A DNA stretch of 27,056 nt from Bifidobacteriaceae bacterium (lineage in GTDB: Bacteria; Actinomycetota; Actinomycetes; Actinomycetales; WQXJ01). The notes beneath the pieces are model-generated. The model made no database searches. It was not told the origin of the DNA and saw only the letters and a program-made list of their open reading frames with translations. This document shows positions 7,324 through 14,794 of this stretch, piece after piece (position 1 is the stretch's first letter; every line of letters starts with the position of its first letter). The position numbers and the translations under genes are program-made. The DNA lies in assembly GCA_031265345.1 (NCBI GenBank), contig JAISCU010000105.1, positions 1-27,056 on the forward strand. The letters run 5' to 3'.

Positions 7324-8663
7324 AACTGGCGATCCTGGGCGGCGGCGGCTTCCGCGTGCCTCAAGTCTTCGAGGCCATCGCCACCGAAGACGCCCCAGTC
7401 AAGATCGACCACCTCGCGCTCTACGACACCGATCAATCGCGCCTGGACGCCATCGAACGAGTGCTGGCGCAATTGCCGACTCGGCGCAACCGGGCGCTCC
7501 GAGTGACGGCCAGCACGAATCTGGCCACCGTGGTCGACGGGGCCGATTTCGTCTTCTGCGCCATCCGGGTCGGCGGCACGCGCGGCCGGACCATCGACGA
7601 GCGAGTCGCTTTGGACCTCGGCGTGTTGGGCCAGGAGACGATCGGTCCGGGAGGGGTCGCCTACACCCTTCGTACGGTGCCCGTCATGATGGCCATCGCC
7701 GAGAAGGTCCGCCGTTTGGCGCCACGAGCTTGGTTCATCAATTTCACCAACCCGGCCGGAGCGGTCACCGAAGCTCTGCGCCGCGTCCTGGGCGACCGAG
7801 TGGTGGGCATTTGCGACACACCTATCGGCCTGCTCAGGCGAGCGACGCGGGCGGTGGGCGGGGTCGAGCCCGCGACCTTCGATTACGTGGGCCTGAACCA
7901 TCTGGGCTGGCTGCGCTCCTTCGAGGTGGACGGCCGCGACCGCTTGCCCGGCCTGCTGGCCGACGACGAGGCCCTGGCCAACATCGAGGAGGCCCGCTTG
8001 ATGGGGTTCGACTGGGTCAGGGCTCTGGGGGCCCTCCCCAACGAGTACCTGTTCTACTACTACTTCGACCGCGAGGCGGTGGCCCGGATACGAGCCGACA
8101 ACGCCACCCGTGGCGAATTCTTGGTCGCGCAGCAAGCCCGCTTCTACGACGAGGTCGGTCGGCATCCGGCGAACGCCGCCGAATTGTGGAGGTCCGCCAA
8201 GGCCCACCGCGAGGCAACCTACATGGCCGAATCCAGACCGGTTGACGATGCCGCCGCCCGTGATCCCGAGGACTCCGGCGGCTATCAGCAAGTGGCTCTG
8301 GACCTGATGGCGGCGCTGGCCACCGGAGCGACCGAGACGATGATCCTGAACGTGGCCAATCAAGGGCAGGGCGGCCCCCTGATCGCCTGCCTTCCGCCCG
8401 AAGCGGTCGTGGAAGTGCCTTGCAAGGTGGATTCGGCAGGTGTTCATCCTCGCGCGGTCGGACCGCTGAACGGTCACATGGCCGGGCTCATCCAGTCGGT
8501 CAAGGCCGTCGAGCAATTGGCCATCGAAGCCGCGCTGACCGCGTCGCGCACCCTCGCCTGGAAGGCCCTGGCCACCCATCCCCTGGTCGATTCGGTTCAG
8601 GTGGCCCGCCAACTCCTGGACGGCTACGCCGCCAGCCATCCCCAGTTGTCCGCCCTGAGGTGA
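7320..8663 (+). CDS. GH4 phospho-glycosidase (6-phospho-beta-glucosidase type)
   Basis: A 447-residue glycoside hydrolase family 4 enzyme. This family uses NAD+ and a divalent metal in a redox-assisted elimination rather than ordinary hydrolysis. Visible features are the Rossmann start [27 protein letters not shown] (105-118), FINFTNPAG (139-147), and the metal-binding CDTPIG (Cys165) and GLNHLGW (His194). These resemble 6-phospho-beta-glucosidases more than alpha-glucosidases. The start overlaps the DeoR stop (ATGA), and GAGGTGAT lies about seven bases upstream. In enteric bacteria the phosphorylated substrate comes from a PTS; here the neighbours are an ABC importer and a PfkB kinase, so the phosphate must be added by a kinase or the enzyme must accept another substrate. 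The product is probably a hexose phosphate plus an aglycone. Confidence 0.92.
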   Translation: MKLAILGGGGFRVPQVFEAIATEDAPVKIDHLALYDTDQSRLDAIERVLAQLPTRRNRALRVTASTNLATVVDGADFVFCAIRVGGTRGRTIDERVALDLGVLGQETIGPGGVAYTLRTVPVMMAIAEKVRRLAPRAWFINFTNPAGAVTEALRRVLGDRVVGICDTPIGLLRRATRAVGGVEPATFDYVGLNHLGWLRSFEVDGRDRLPGLLADDEALANIEEARLMGFDWVRALGALPNEYLFYYYFDREAVARIRADNATRGEFLVAQQARFYDEVGRHPANAAELWRSAKAHREATYMAESRPVDDAAARDPEDSGGYQQVALDLMAALATGATETMILNVANQGQGGPLIACLPPEAVVEVPCKVDSAGVHPRAVGPLNGHMAGLIQSVKAVEQLAIEAALTASRTLAWKALATHPLVDSVQVARQLLDGYAASHPQLSALR

Positions 8664-8671
8664 CGCCCAGC

Positions 8672-8700
8672 GGCGGCGTCATCATTTGGACGATGCCGCC
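8672..8700 (+). terminator. Hairpin after the GH4 gene
   Basis: GGCGGC (8672-8677) pairs with GCCGCC (8695-8700). The inner arms GTCATC and GACGAT add four pairs and one G-T wobble around a five-base loop. The hairpin starts nine bases after the GH4 stop and has no T-tract, so it would be an L-shaped GC hairpin terminator, as is common in actinobacteria. Confidence 0.5.
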
Positions 8701-8842
8701 AGCCCGGCTGCCCGCGCCCACGTGGGGGCCGACCGCCTTGGGCGGCCGGAAGCAGCGATCGAGGCAGGGCCGGAGCCGTCCCCGCCCACCGGTTGGACTC
8801 GCGGAGGCATCGATTTGGCAGAACTTGCGCGGCGATCTTGAA

Positions 8843-8872
8843 TTGACTTGCTCATTTCTGTTTACATATGGT
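8843..8872 (+). promoter_or_regulatory. Promoter of the PIG-L surface protein gene
   Basis: TTGACT (8843-8848) and TATGGT (8867-8872) match -35 and -10 boxes with an 18-bp spacer, in an AT-rich patch of an otherwise GC-rich gap. About 90 bases of leader would precede the ATG at 8964. The remainder of the 8664-8963 gap shows nothing else beyond the GH4 terminator hairpin. Confidence 0.55.
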
Positions 8873-8963
8873 CGCAATTGCCGCTAGGCTGACTTCGCCC
8901 CATCGTTCCGTGGTGAGGCCCGGATAACCCAACCAAGCGACAGAGTTGTCGACGGAGGAGCAG

Positions 8964-11900
8964 ATGAAGAAGAACGCCATTGGTTTGATCAGCGCGGCAG
9001 CCCTAATCGGGGTCGCCCTAGTCCCGGCCACGTCAGCCACCGCCGCCGAAACGTACGTGTTCGGCACGCCGCTGGAGGCCGCCAGCACCGATCCGATGAA
9101 GATCAACGTCATGGGCGTGTACGCCCACCCCGATGATGAAGCCGGCCTGACCACGCCATGCGCGGTCTGGCACGATCTGTATGGAATCGAGTGCGGCATC
9201 ATCATGCTGACTCGCGGCGAGGGCGGCTCCAACTCGGTCGGAGACGAGGCCTTCACGGACCTCGGCCTGCGCCGCGAGAACGAGGACCGGACCTCGCACT
9301 ATCGTTCCGGCACCATCAACATTTTCAACATCGACCGGGTCGACTTCTATTACAACCTGTCGGCCCCGCTGACCAACCAGATGTGGGACGCCGACGAGAC
9401 GCTGCGCCGGGTTGTCCGGGTGATCCGTGAGACCCGGCCCGAGATCCTGCTCACAGGCAGTCCTGGCAATCCGGGGGCCAATCACGGCAACCATCAAGTA
9501 CACGGTCGAATGGCCTTCATGGCGGCCAAGGCAGCAGCCGACCCGACCATGTTCCCCGAGCAGCTGACCGGCCCTGGAGCGGTCAGCACTTGGCAGGTCT
9601 CGAAGATCATGGGCAGCGGCTCGGCCACTGGCTCCTCGACCACGAGCCCCAACTGCCTGTCCACCGCTTCAATCTCCCCGACCGCCCTCTACACGCTGGC
9701 TGGCACCTGGAACGGCTACGCCTCCCCGTACCGCTGGCTGGAAGGCAATGTGGTCGGCGTCCCCGCTGGCGCCGCGAAGACCTGGGCCCAAGTGGGCTCA
9801 GAGGGAGGCCAGGCTCACGCCACTCAGGCGCGCAGCATGGTCAAACGGTTCGTCACCCCCAGCTGCAACGTTTACCAGGTCTACACCTCTTGGGTGCCGA
9901 TGCAAGCGAACGGTTCCGACCCGTCAAAGCTTGACAACGCCGCCTTCCTGGGCGCCACTGTGGCCGACCCAGGCGGTATGCCGCTGGGTTCGCTCTACTA
10001 TGTCGAGGCCCCGGATTACTACGTCGCCCCTGGGCAGCCGATTGACGTTGTCGTCACGGCCAAGTCCGGCCAAGGAACGATCGACGCCGGCACGGTCACC
10101 CTCGAGCTGCCTTCAGGCTGGACTTACGACGGCCCCAAGCCCATGGCCGCCATCGGTGACAGCGCCGCCACGTCCGTGACCTTCACGGTCACGCCAGATT
10201 CCGCCGCGACCTTGAACGTCCACCGGATCCAGGCCAACTTCGACAATGGTTCCGCGACCGCCTACAACGAGACTCGCGTCTCCGTCGTGGCTCCGGTGAC
10301 GGGTCAGGTTGTCCGCAACGCGCTACGGGCCGAATACGACCAATGGGCCGCCGCCAACGATGTCCACCAGGGCGGCGAATCAGCGGCCGTGGCGGCGATC
10401 GGCGCCGGCGAATCGCAAACCGTCCTGGTCCAAGTCGCCAACCGTTCAGGCAGCCCGGCCAGTGGCACTGTGGCATTGACCGCCCCGGCCGCCGATGCCG
10501 CCGCCTTTGTCATCAACCCGCCGACTGATACCTTCACCAGCCTGCCTCCGGGCGACACACTGACGATCCCGTTCGTCGTCACCCACACGGATCCAGCATT
10601 CGATCCGGGAGAAGGCAAGACTTCTAGTTTCACCGCCACCACGACGTCCGGGGCGTCGGTCTCCACCGACCGCCTGTCGCTCAGCCTGGTGCCGGTCGCC
10701 GCCATCTACCAGTTGGACGGCGCTCCCGACATGAGCACTCCGGTCAACGATCTGACGCCGGCGCCAGGGCTGACCGTGACCGAGATCAACGCTGGCAACT
10801 ACTGGGAAGGCGGCCGCCCCGACACGCCAGCCGACTTCGGCGGCGTTGCTCCGGACAATTCCAAGGCGTCCATCGGTTGGACCGACGAAGCGATCTACGC
10901 CCATTTCACGGTCATCGATGATGTCAAGTCGGGCGCGGCCACCCCTTCGCGGTGCTTCGGCCACTGGCTGGTGGACTCGGTCGAGCTCATGATTGACCCG
11001 CGCGGCGACGGGCTCGACGCCTCGTCCGCGTTCAAGCTCGGCATCTTCCCGTTCACCGACGATCCGACCAATTACAACGGCAACGGTGTCGACGGACCAT
11101 GCTGGTCACGCGACGCCGACAATTGGCAGGGCTTCTCGACCGGTCCGCTGTCGGCGGGCAACGCTGATGGCGTCCAAGTCGTGGCCAGCGCGGCCTCTGA
11201 CTCCTCCGGCAACTACGTGGCGGGCCAATACACCGTCAAGGTCAAAGTGCCCTTCGACGTGCTCCCCGCCGTCGCCTTCGGCGCCACTGCCGCCAGTCTG
11301 CCAACCGGTCTGGAGGCGACCAACACGGTCGATCCCGAATACGTCGGCCTGAACGTCGCGCCGTATGACTCGGATGTCCTGAACTTCATCGGCTCGACTC
11401 GGGACAAGTGGTCCGGCAACCAGGCCGATCCTGTCGGCTGGGGCCACGCCTACTTTGTCGGCTACACACCGCCTGCCTCGGGAGCCACAACGGCGCCTCC
11501 GGCAATCGTGCCGAACACAGCCCTGAAGGGAGTCGACTCCCCGCAGACCGTGTTCCAGTCGGCTGCCCGTGGCGGCACCATCTCCGGTGTTCAGCCTTCG
11601 ACGGCTCTGGACGTCTCTTCGGTGGTCGTTGACGGCTCGGACGTCAAGGTCACCGTTCAATCGACCAAGGCTGGCGCCGTCCATGCGTTCTTGTGGAAGG
11701 GAGAGACGGGTTACATCCCGGTTTGGACGTCAAGCTGCCCCGATGACGTTTACGGCTTCGAAGCCTGCGATGCCGCCGACGGCAGCGCCGCTCCATGGCA
11801 GCCCGACATGGGCGGCCACCTGCTGGCAGAGCTGAAGCAAAACGTGGGCGTGGGCACCACGACATTCACGTTGCCGCTCAGCCCGGAGATAGTCGCGCAG

Positions 11901-12266
11901 TTGGGCGTGGATGTCCAGTTGCTCCTGTCCTACGAGGAAGCGGCTCCGGACTCTGGTATCGCCGGAGACGGCGTCAACGCCTTCGCGGTTCCGATGGTGC
12001 CCTACCAAGAGCCGCCGACGCAGGAGCCCACGGATGAACCGACCGATGAGCCGACCGACCAGCCGACGGACCAACCCACCAGCCCCGGCGGCACAAGTTC
12101 GGCGCCAGGCACAGGTGGTGGCACCAGTGGCGGCACCGCAAGCAGCGGCGATCTGCCCTTCACTGGATCAAATGTTGTCGGCCTGATGGTGGCGGCGCTG
12201 CTGATGGCCGCCGCAGGAACAGCCACGATGATCGCACGGCGCCGTCGGATCGTCGGTTCCGACTGA
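8964..12266 (+). CDS. LPFTG-anchored PIG-L/LmbE-family deacetylase with accessory domains
   Basis: A 1,100-residue secreted enzyme. Residues 1-28 are a Sec signal peptide (MKKNAIGLISAAALIGVALV, then ATSATAA). Residues 46 to about 330 are a PIG-L/LmbE zinc deacetylase domain: AHPDDE (54-59) is the metal and catalytic motif, and HGNHQVH (174-180) supplies further ligands. Family members remove N-acetyl groups from GlcNAc-containing glycans or GlcNAc-inositols such as mycothiol precursors. About 349-426 resembles a NEW3-type beta-sandwich, followed by a second Ig-like segment. About 578-836 resembles a CBM9/DOMON carbohydrate-binding domain. A Pro-Thr linker (1017-1063) leads to LPFTG (1064-1068), a membrane helix and RRRR, a sortase anchor. 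The ATG follows GGAGGAG. It is monocistronic between its own promoter and terminators. The true substrate is unknown; no sortase gene is in the window. Confidence 0.9.
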   Translation: MKKNAIGLISAAALIGVALVPATSATAAETYVFGTPLEAASTDPMKINVMGVYAHPDDEAGLTTPCAVWHDLYGIECGIIMLTRGEGGSNSVGDEAFTDLGLRRENEDRTSHYRSGTINIFNIDRVDFYYNLSAPLTNQMWDADETLRRVVRVIRETRPEILLTGSPGNPGANHGNHQVHGRMAFMAAKAAADPTMFPEQLTGPGAVSTWQVSKIMGSGSATGSSTTSPNCLSTASISPTALYTLAGTWNGYASPYRWLEGNVVGVPAGAAKTWAQVGSEGGQAHATQARSMVKRFVTPSCNVYQVYTSWVPMQANGSDPSKLDNAAFLGATVADPGGMPLGSLYYVEAPDYYVAPGQPIDVVVTAKSGQGTIDAGTVTLELPSGWTYDGPKPMAAIGDSAATSVTFTVTPDSAATLNVHRIQANFDNGSATAYNETRVSVVAPVTGQVVRNALRAEYDQWAAANDVHQGGESAAVAAIGAGESQTVLVQVANRSGSPASGTVALTAPAADAAAFVINPPTDTFTSLPPGDTLTIPFVVTHTDPAFDPGEGKTSSFTATTTSGASVSTDRLSLSLVPVAAIYQLDGAPDMSTPVNDLTPAPGLTVTEINAGNYWEGGRPDTPADFGGVAPDNSKASIGWTDEAIYAHFTVIDDVKSGAATPSRCFGHWLVDSVELMIDPRGDGLDASSAFKLGIFPFTDDPTNYNGNGVDGPCWSRDADNWQGFSTGPLSAGNADGVQVVASAASDSSGNYVAGQYTVKVKVPFDVLPAVAFGATAASLPTGLEATNTVDPEYVGLNVAPYDSDVLNFIGSTRDKWSGNQADPVGWGHAYFVGYTPPASGATTAPPAIVPNTALKGVDSPQTVFQSAARGGTISGVQPSTALDVSSVVVDGSDVKVTVQSTKAGAVHAFLWKGETGYIPVWTSSCPDDVYGFEACDAADGSAAPWQPDMGGHLLAELKQNVGVGTTTFTLPLSPEIVAQLGVDVQLLLSYEEAAPDSGIAGDGVNAFAVPMVPYQEPPTQEPTDEPTDEPTDQPTDQPTSPGGTSSAPGTGGGTSGGTASSGDLPFTGSNVVGLMVAALLMAAAGTATMIARRRRIVGSD
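12012..12082 (+). repeat. Pro-Thr-Asp/Glu repeat in the cell-wall linker
   Basis: Tandem 12-bp degenerate units encode repeated PTDE/PTDQ tetrapeptides just before the LPFTG anchor. Such linkers span the cell wall so that the catalytic domain is exposed; copy number commonly varies between strains. Confidence 0.75.
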
Positions 12267-12274
12267 GCGCGCCA

Positions 12275-12304
12275 CAGGGCCGGGTCACGCCCAACCCGGC
12301 CCTG
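12275..12304 (+). terminator. Terminator hairpin after the PIG-L gene
   Basis: CAGGGCCGGGT (12275-12285) and ACCCGGCCCTG (12294-12304) form a perfect 11-bp stem with an eight-base loop, starting eight bases after the stop codon. It is GC-rich with no T-tract. Confidence 0.7.
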
Positions 12305-12317
12305 GCCAGCCCGATCG

Positions 12318-12342
12318 CGGAAAGGGGGCAGCCCCCTTTCCG
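12318..12342. terminator. Bidirectional terminator between PIG-L and iolG genes
   Basis: A 25-base palindrome centred on one A: CGGAAAGGGGGC pairs with GCCCCCTTTCCG. Imperfect outer arms extend the stem further on both sides. It sits between two convergent genes, 18 bp past the iolG stop, and can terminate transcription from either side. Confidence 0.7.
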
Positions 12343-12359
12343 TGGTCGGGCGCGGTCGG

Positions 12360-13388
12360 TCAGGGGGTGCCGGACCCGAGCGTTACGGTCCTGCCCTCGG
12401 CCAAAGCCAGGGCGGCGGCATCGGCCAATTCCAAGGCGGACACGCCGTCCGCCAAAGACGGGTCGAGGGGGCGGCCCGACCGGAGCCCATCGACGAAGGC
12501 GTCCAACTCGGCGCGGTAGGCCTGGGCGTAGCGCTCAAGGAAGAAGTCCTGGAACCGCGCGCCCGCGTCGGTCGAATCGGCCAGCGTGGTGACAATGGAG
12601 GTCGGGGCCTGGTTCCGAGCCTGGAGCATCCCCTTCGCGCCGAACACCTCCAGGCGCTGGTCGTAGCCGAACGCGCAACGCCTCGAATTGACTATCGTGG
12701 CGATCGCGCCCGAGTCCGCCCGGAGAGTCAGCATGGCGCCGCCCACGTCTCCAGCGGCCTCGATGTCCGGGAAGGCCACGTTCTGCCCAACGGCGGTGAC
12801 CGCGTTGATAGGCCCCAGCAAGAAACGCGCCATGTCCAGGTCGTGGATCGACATGTCGCGGAAGATCCCGCCAGAGGTGGCGATGTAGTCGGCCCCCGGC
12901 GGCGCGGGATCGCGCGAGACGATCACGACTTGTTCGAGCCGGCCAATCGCCCCGGCCCGCGCTTGGCGTTGGATCTGGGCGAAAGTCGGGTCGAAACGCC
13001 GGTTGAAGCCGATCATCACGCGACCGCCGCGGGCCGCGACCGAATCGGCGCAGGCTCGCGCGCGGGCAAGGTCCAGGTCGACTGGTTTCTCGCAGAACAC
13101 CGCTTTGCCTTTGCTGATCGCAGCCAGGATGAACTCGACGTGACTGGGCGTGGGGGAGGCGATCACCACGGCGTCCACGCTCGGGTCATCGATGGCCTGG
13201 TACGGGTCGGCGCAGGCCCTGGGCCGCGAGCCGGGCAAGCCGTCCGCCAGCGCCTCGGCGGCCGCTGCCGATGGGTCGGCCACCCAGGCCAGGCGCGCGT
13301 CCGAGCGAGCCGCCAGGTTCCGGGCATGAATCGCGCCGATTCGGCCGGCTCCGATCAAAGCGAAAGTCAACTGGGTGGTTGGGTTCAT
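12360..13388 (-). CDS. iolG: myo-inositol 2-dehydrogenase (IolG), Gfo/Idh/MocA family
   Basis: A 342-residue NAD-dependent dehydrogenase, first enzyme of inositol catabolism, oxidising myo-inositol to scyllo-inosose. The N-terminal Rossmann fold has ALIGAGRIGAIHARN (10-24) and the family EKP motif with Lys101. The block GGIFRDMSIHDLDMARFL (173-190) is characteristic of IolG, with catalytic Asp178 and His182. The ATG at 13388 is preceded by GAGGA eight bases upstream. The gene follows the AlkD-type gene on the same strand after a 110-bp gap holding its own promoter-like AT-rich stretch, and it ends at a bidirectional terminator, so it is probably monocistronic. A second, more divergent family member lies at 14795-15994 and may act on a stereoisomer such as scyllo-inositol. 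Confidence 0.92.
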   Translation of the reverse strand: MNPTTQLTFALIGAGRIGAIHARNLAARSDARLAWVADPSAAAAEALADGLPGSRPRACADPYQAIDDPSVDAVVIASPTPSHVEFILAAISKGKAVFCEKPVDLDLARARACADSVAARGGRVMIGFNRRFDPTFAQIQRQARAGAIGRLEQVVIVSRDPAPPGADYIATSGGIFRDMSIHDLDMARFLLGPINAVTAVGQNVAFPDIEAAGDVGGAMLTLRADSGAIATIVNSRRCAFGYDQRLEVFGAKGMLQARNQAPTSIVTTLADSTDAGARFQDFFLERYAQAYRAELDAFVDGLRSGRPLDPSLADGVSALELADAAALALAEGRTVTLGSGTP

Positions 13389-13421
13389 TGCGCGGTCCTC
13401 GGTTCTAACGGGTTTATGCTG

Positions 13422-13441
13422 ATGTTAAATTGTATTGACAT
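13422..13441. promoter_or_regulatory. Candidate iol operator/promoter upstream of iolG
   Basis: ATGTTAA (13422-13428) and TTGACAT (13435-13441) are inverted repeats with one mismatch and a six-base spacer, 34 bp upstream of the iolG start. The spacer ATTGTA reads TACAAT on the gene strand, a good -10 hexamer, so a protein bound here would block the promoter. The half-site ATGTTAA also occurs in the iolB palindrome. Confidence 0.5.
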
Positions 13442-13498
13442 GGGGGCACCGCTGCCTGGGACGCGCCGCACCTGCCCTGGCGCAGGAAGTGCTTCGGG

Positions 13499-14155
13499 CT
13501 AGAGGCGCTTCGACGCCTCGCGGATCGACAGCGGCGCCATCGCCTCACGATGCGCCTCGACGAACGCCCGCACGAACTCAGCGTCGGTCTTCGAGTAGTC
13601 GCGCAGCGCCCAACCGATGGCCTTGTTGATGAAGAACTCGGTCTGGCCCAGGTTGTTCTCGATGATCCGCGCCAGCAACGCCGTGTCGGTGCGGCTCCCC
13701 AGCGTCAATTGGTGGTCAATCGCGATACGTCGGAGCCAGAAGTCGTTGTCCAGGCTCCACTCCAACACCGTCTGTTTGGCTTCGGGAAAGCCTTGGACGA
13801 TGCCGCCGACCACGCGATCAAGTCCGTCAATGGTGTCCCACCAGGGCTTTCGCACCACCAGACTGCGCAGCTTGGGCAGATCTCGCGGCGCCAACCGGTC
13901 ACCCACGGCCTGGAGGTAATCGACCGCGAAGTACTGGAACTCGCGCTCCTCCCTGGCCCAGCACGCCTCGACGAAGCCCCAATCGACGCCCTGGTCGTGG
14001 CGCGCCGCTTTCAGCCATGCGCGCTCCAACGACCGTCGCAGCGGAGTCTTCAATCCCAAAAACTCGAACTGACTGCGCATGTAGCGCTTCATCGGCTCCG
14101 CGTCCTCCGGGCGGGCTGCTGCCTCGAACGCCTCAAACACCGCGTGATACTCCAT
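13499..14155 (-). CDS. AlkD-like DNA alkylation repair protein (HEAT-repeat glycosylase)
   Basis: A 218-residue member of the AlkD/AlkC superfamily, DNA glycosylases built of HEAT-like helical repeats that remove N3- and N7-alkylated purines. The helical protein has the conserved RKPWWDTIDGLDRVVGGI block and LDNDFWLRRIAIDHQL. It also has FFINKAIGWALRDYSKT, close to the family's C-terminal signature. The length is normal for AlkD. I choose the ATG at 14155 because GGGAGGTG precedes it; the open frame continues upstream into the repeat region without support. Function is unrelated to the flanking inositol genes, so it is probably a housekeeping gene interrupting the cluster. It is preceded by a large non-coding repeat array. 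Confidence 0.88.
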   Translation of the reverse strand: MEYHAVFEAFEAAARPEDAEPMKRYMRSQFEFLGLKTPLRRSLERAWLKAARHDQGVDWGFVEACWAREEREFQYFAVDYLQAVGDRLAPRDLPKLRSLVVRKPWWDTIDGLDRVVGGIVQGFPEAKQTVLEWSLDNDFWLRRIAIDHQLTLGSRTDTALLARIIENNLGQTEFFINKAIGWALRDYSKTDAEFVRAFVEAHREAMAPLSIREASKRL

Positions 14156-14197
14156 CACACCTCCCTGTCCTCGGGCGACGTTACCACCGCGCGGCTG

Positions 14198-14243
14198 CTC
14201 ACCACCCGAACTCGGACCAAACCGCCTCCCGGGAACACACGCC
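14198..14243. repeat. Degenerate left half of the 92-bp repeat (B0, 5' part)
   Basis: Aligns with roughly the first 50 positions of the 92-bp unit (shared ACCACCCGAACTCGGACCAAA), with later divergence. Its right half resumes at 14362, immediately after a 117-bp element. This pattern suggests that the 117-bp element inserted into this unit. Confidence 0.55.
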
Positions 14244-14244
14244 T

Positions 14245-14361
14245 GCCACGTCCCGAACACGGGTTGGTGCCTGGCACCAACCCGTGTTCCGGTGGCTCCC
14301 AGGCCGACCTGACGCCGCCGAACCGGTGAACGGAACCTGGCCCGGCGGCATCGGCGGCCCC
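14245..14361. repeat. 117-bp palindromic element, copy A1
   Basis: Direct repeat of 14674-14790 with six mismatches in 117. It contains a perfect 35-base palindrome at 14255-14289 (17-bp arms, GAACACGGGTTGGTGCC and its complement, one central base) and a second imperfect stem further right. It has no transposase and no convincing coding frame. It resembles a small palindromic dispersed element of the MITE or REP kind. Confidence 0.75.
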
Positions 14362-14398
14362 GAACCGTCCCCAAAACGCTCCGAAATCCGAATCCGGG
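14362..14398. repeat. Right half of the 92-bp repeat (B0, 3' part)
   Basis: Aligns with positions 55-92 of the tandem unit (CGAACCGTCCCC onward to AATCCGGG) and runs directly into the first full copy at 14399. Confidence 0.7.
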
Positions 14399-14673
14399 CC
14401 CACGACCACCCGAACTCGGACCAAAACGGCTTCTGGGGACACACTCGCGCTCCGAACTGTCCCCAGAACGCCCCAAAGTCCCAATCCGGGCCCACGATCA
14501 CCCGAACTCCGACCAAAACGGCTTCCGGGGACACACTCGCGCTCCGAACCGTCCCCAGAACGCCCCGAAGTCCCAATCCGCGCCCACGGCCACCCAAATC
14601 CGGACCGAAACACCTTCCGGGGACACGCCAGCGCCCGTGATTGTCCCCAGAACGCTCCGAAGTCCCACCCCGC
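14399..14673. repeat. Three tandem copies of a 92-bp unit (B1-B3)
   Basis: Copies start at 14399, 14491 and 14583. Each holds an inverted repeat: in B1 TTCTGGGGACA (14431-14441) pairs perfectly with TGTCCCCAGAA (14458-14468), and B2 and B3 keep it with single changes. The 92-bp period is not a multiple of three, so each copy shifts any reading frame; the ORFs crossing the array are not credible genes. The array could encode a structured RNA, bind a protein, or be inert. Confidence 0.8.
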
Positions 14674-14790
14674 GCCACATCCCGAACACGGGTTGGTGCC
14701 TGGCACCAACCCGCGTTCAGGTGGCTCCCACGCCGACCTGACGCCGCCGAACCGGTGAACGGAACCTGGTTCGGCGGCATCGGCGGCCCC
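14674..14790. repeat. 117-bp palindromic element, copy A2
   Basis: Second copy of the palindromic element. The 35-base palindrome (14684-14718) has one mismatch. A second stem is perfect here: GCCGCCGAACC (14743-14753) with GGTTCGGCGGC (14768-14778). The element ends four bases before the dehydrogenase stop codon, so its stems may also terminate the iolD-to-dehydrogenase operon. Confidence 0.75.
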
Positions 14791-14794
14791 CGGA

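Noticed and set aside
7005..8639. 544-codon ORF antisense to the GH4 gene
   Set aside because: A shadow frame opposite conserved GH4 motifs; its length only reflects high GC at third positions.
14155..14780. ORFs with repeated peptides (such as FGARVCP and KPFWSEFG) across the repeat array
   Set aside because: The 92-bp unit is not a multiple of three, so each copy changes frame; similar peptides turn up in several overlapping ORFs, which marks DNA repetition rather than a protein repeat.
14198..14790. CRISPR array
   Set aside because: The units are directly adjacent 92-bp tandem copies with no unique spacers and no cas genes nearby.
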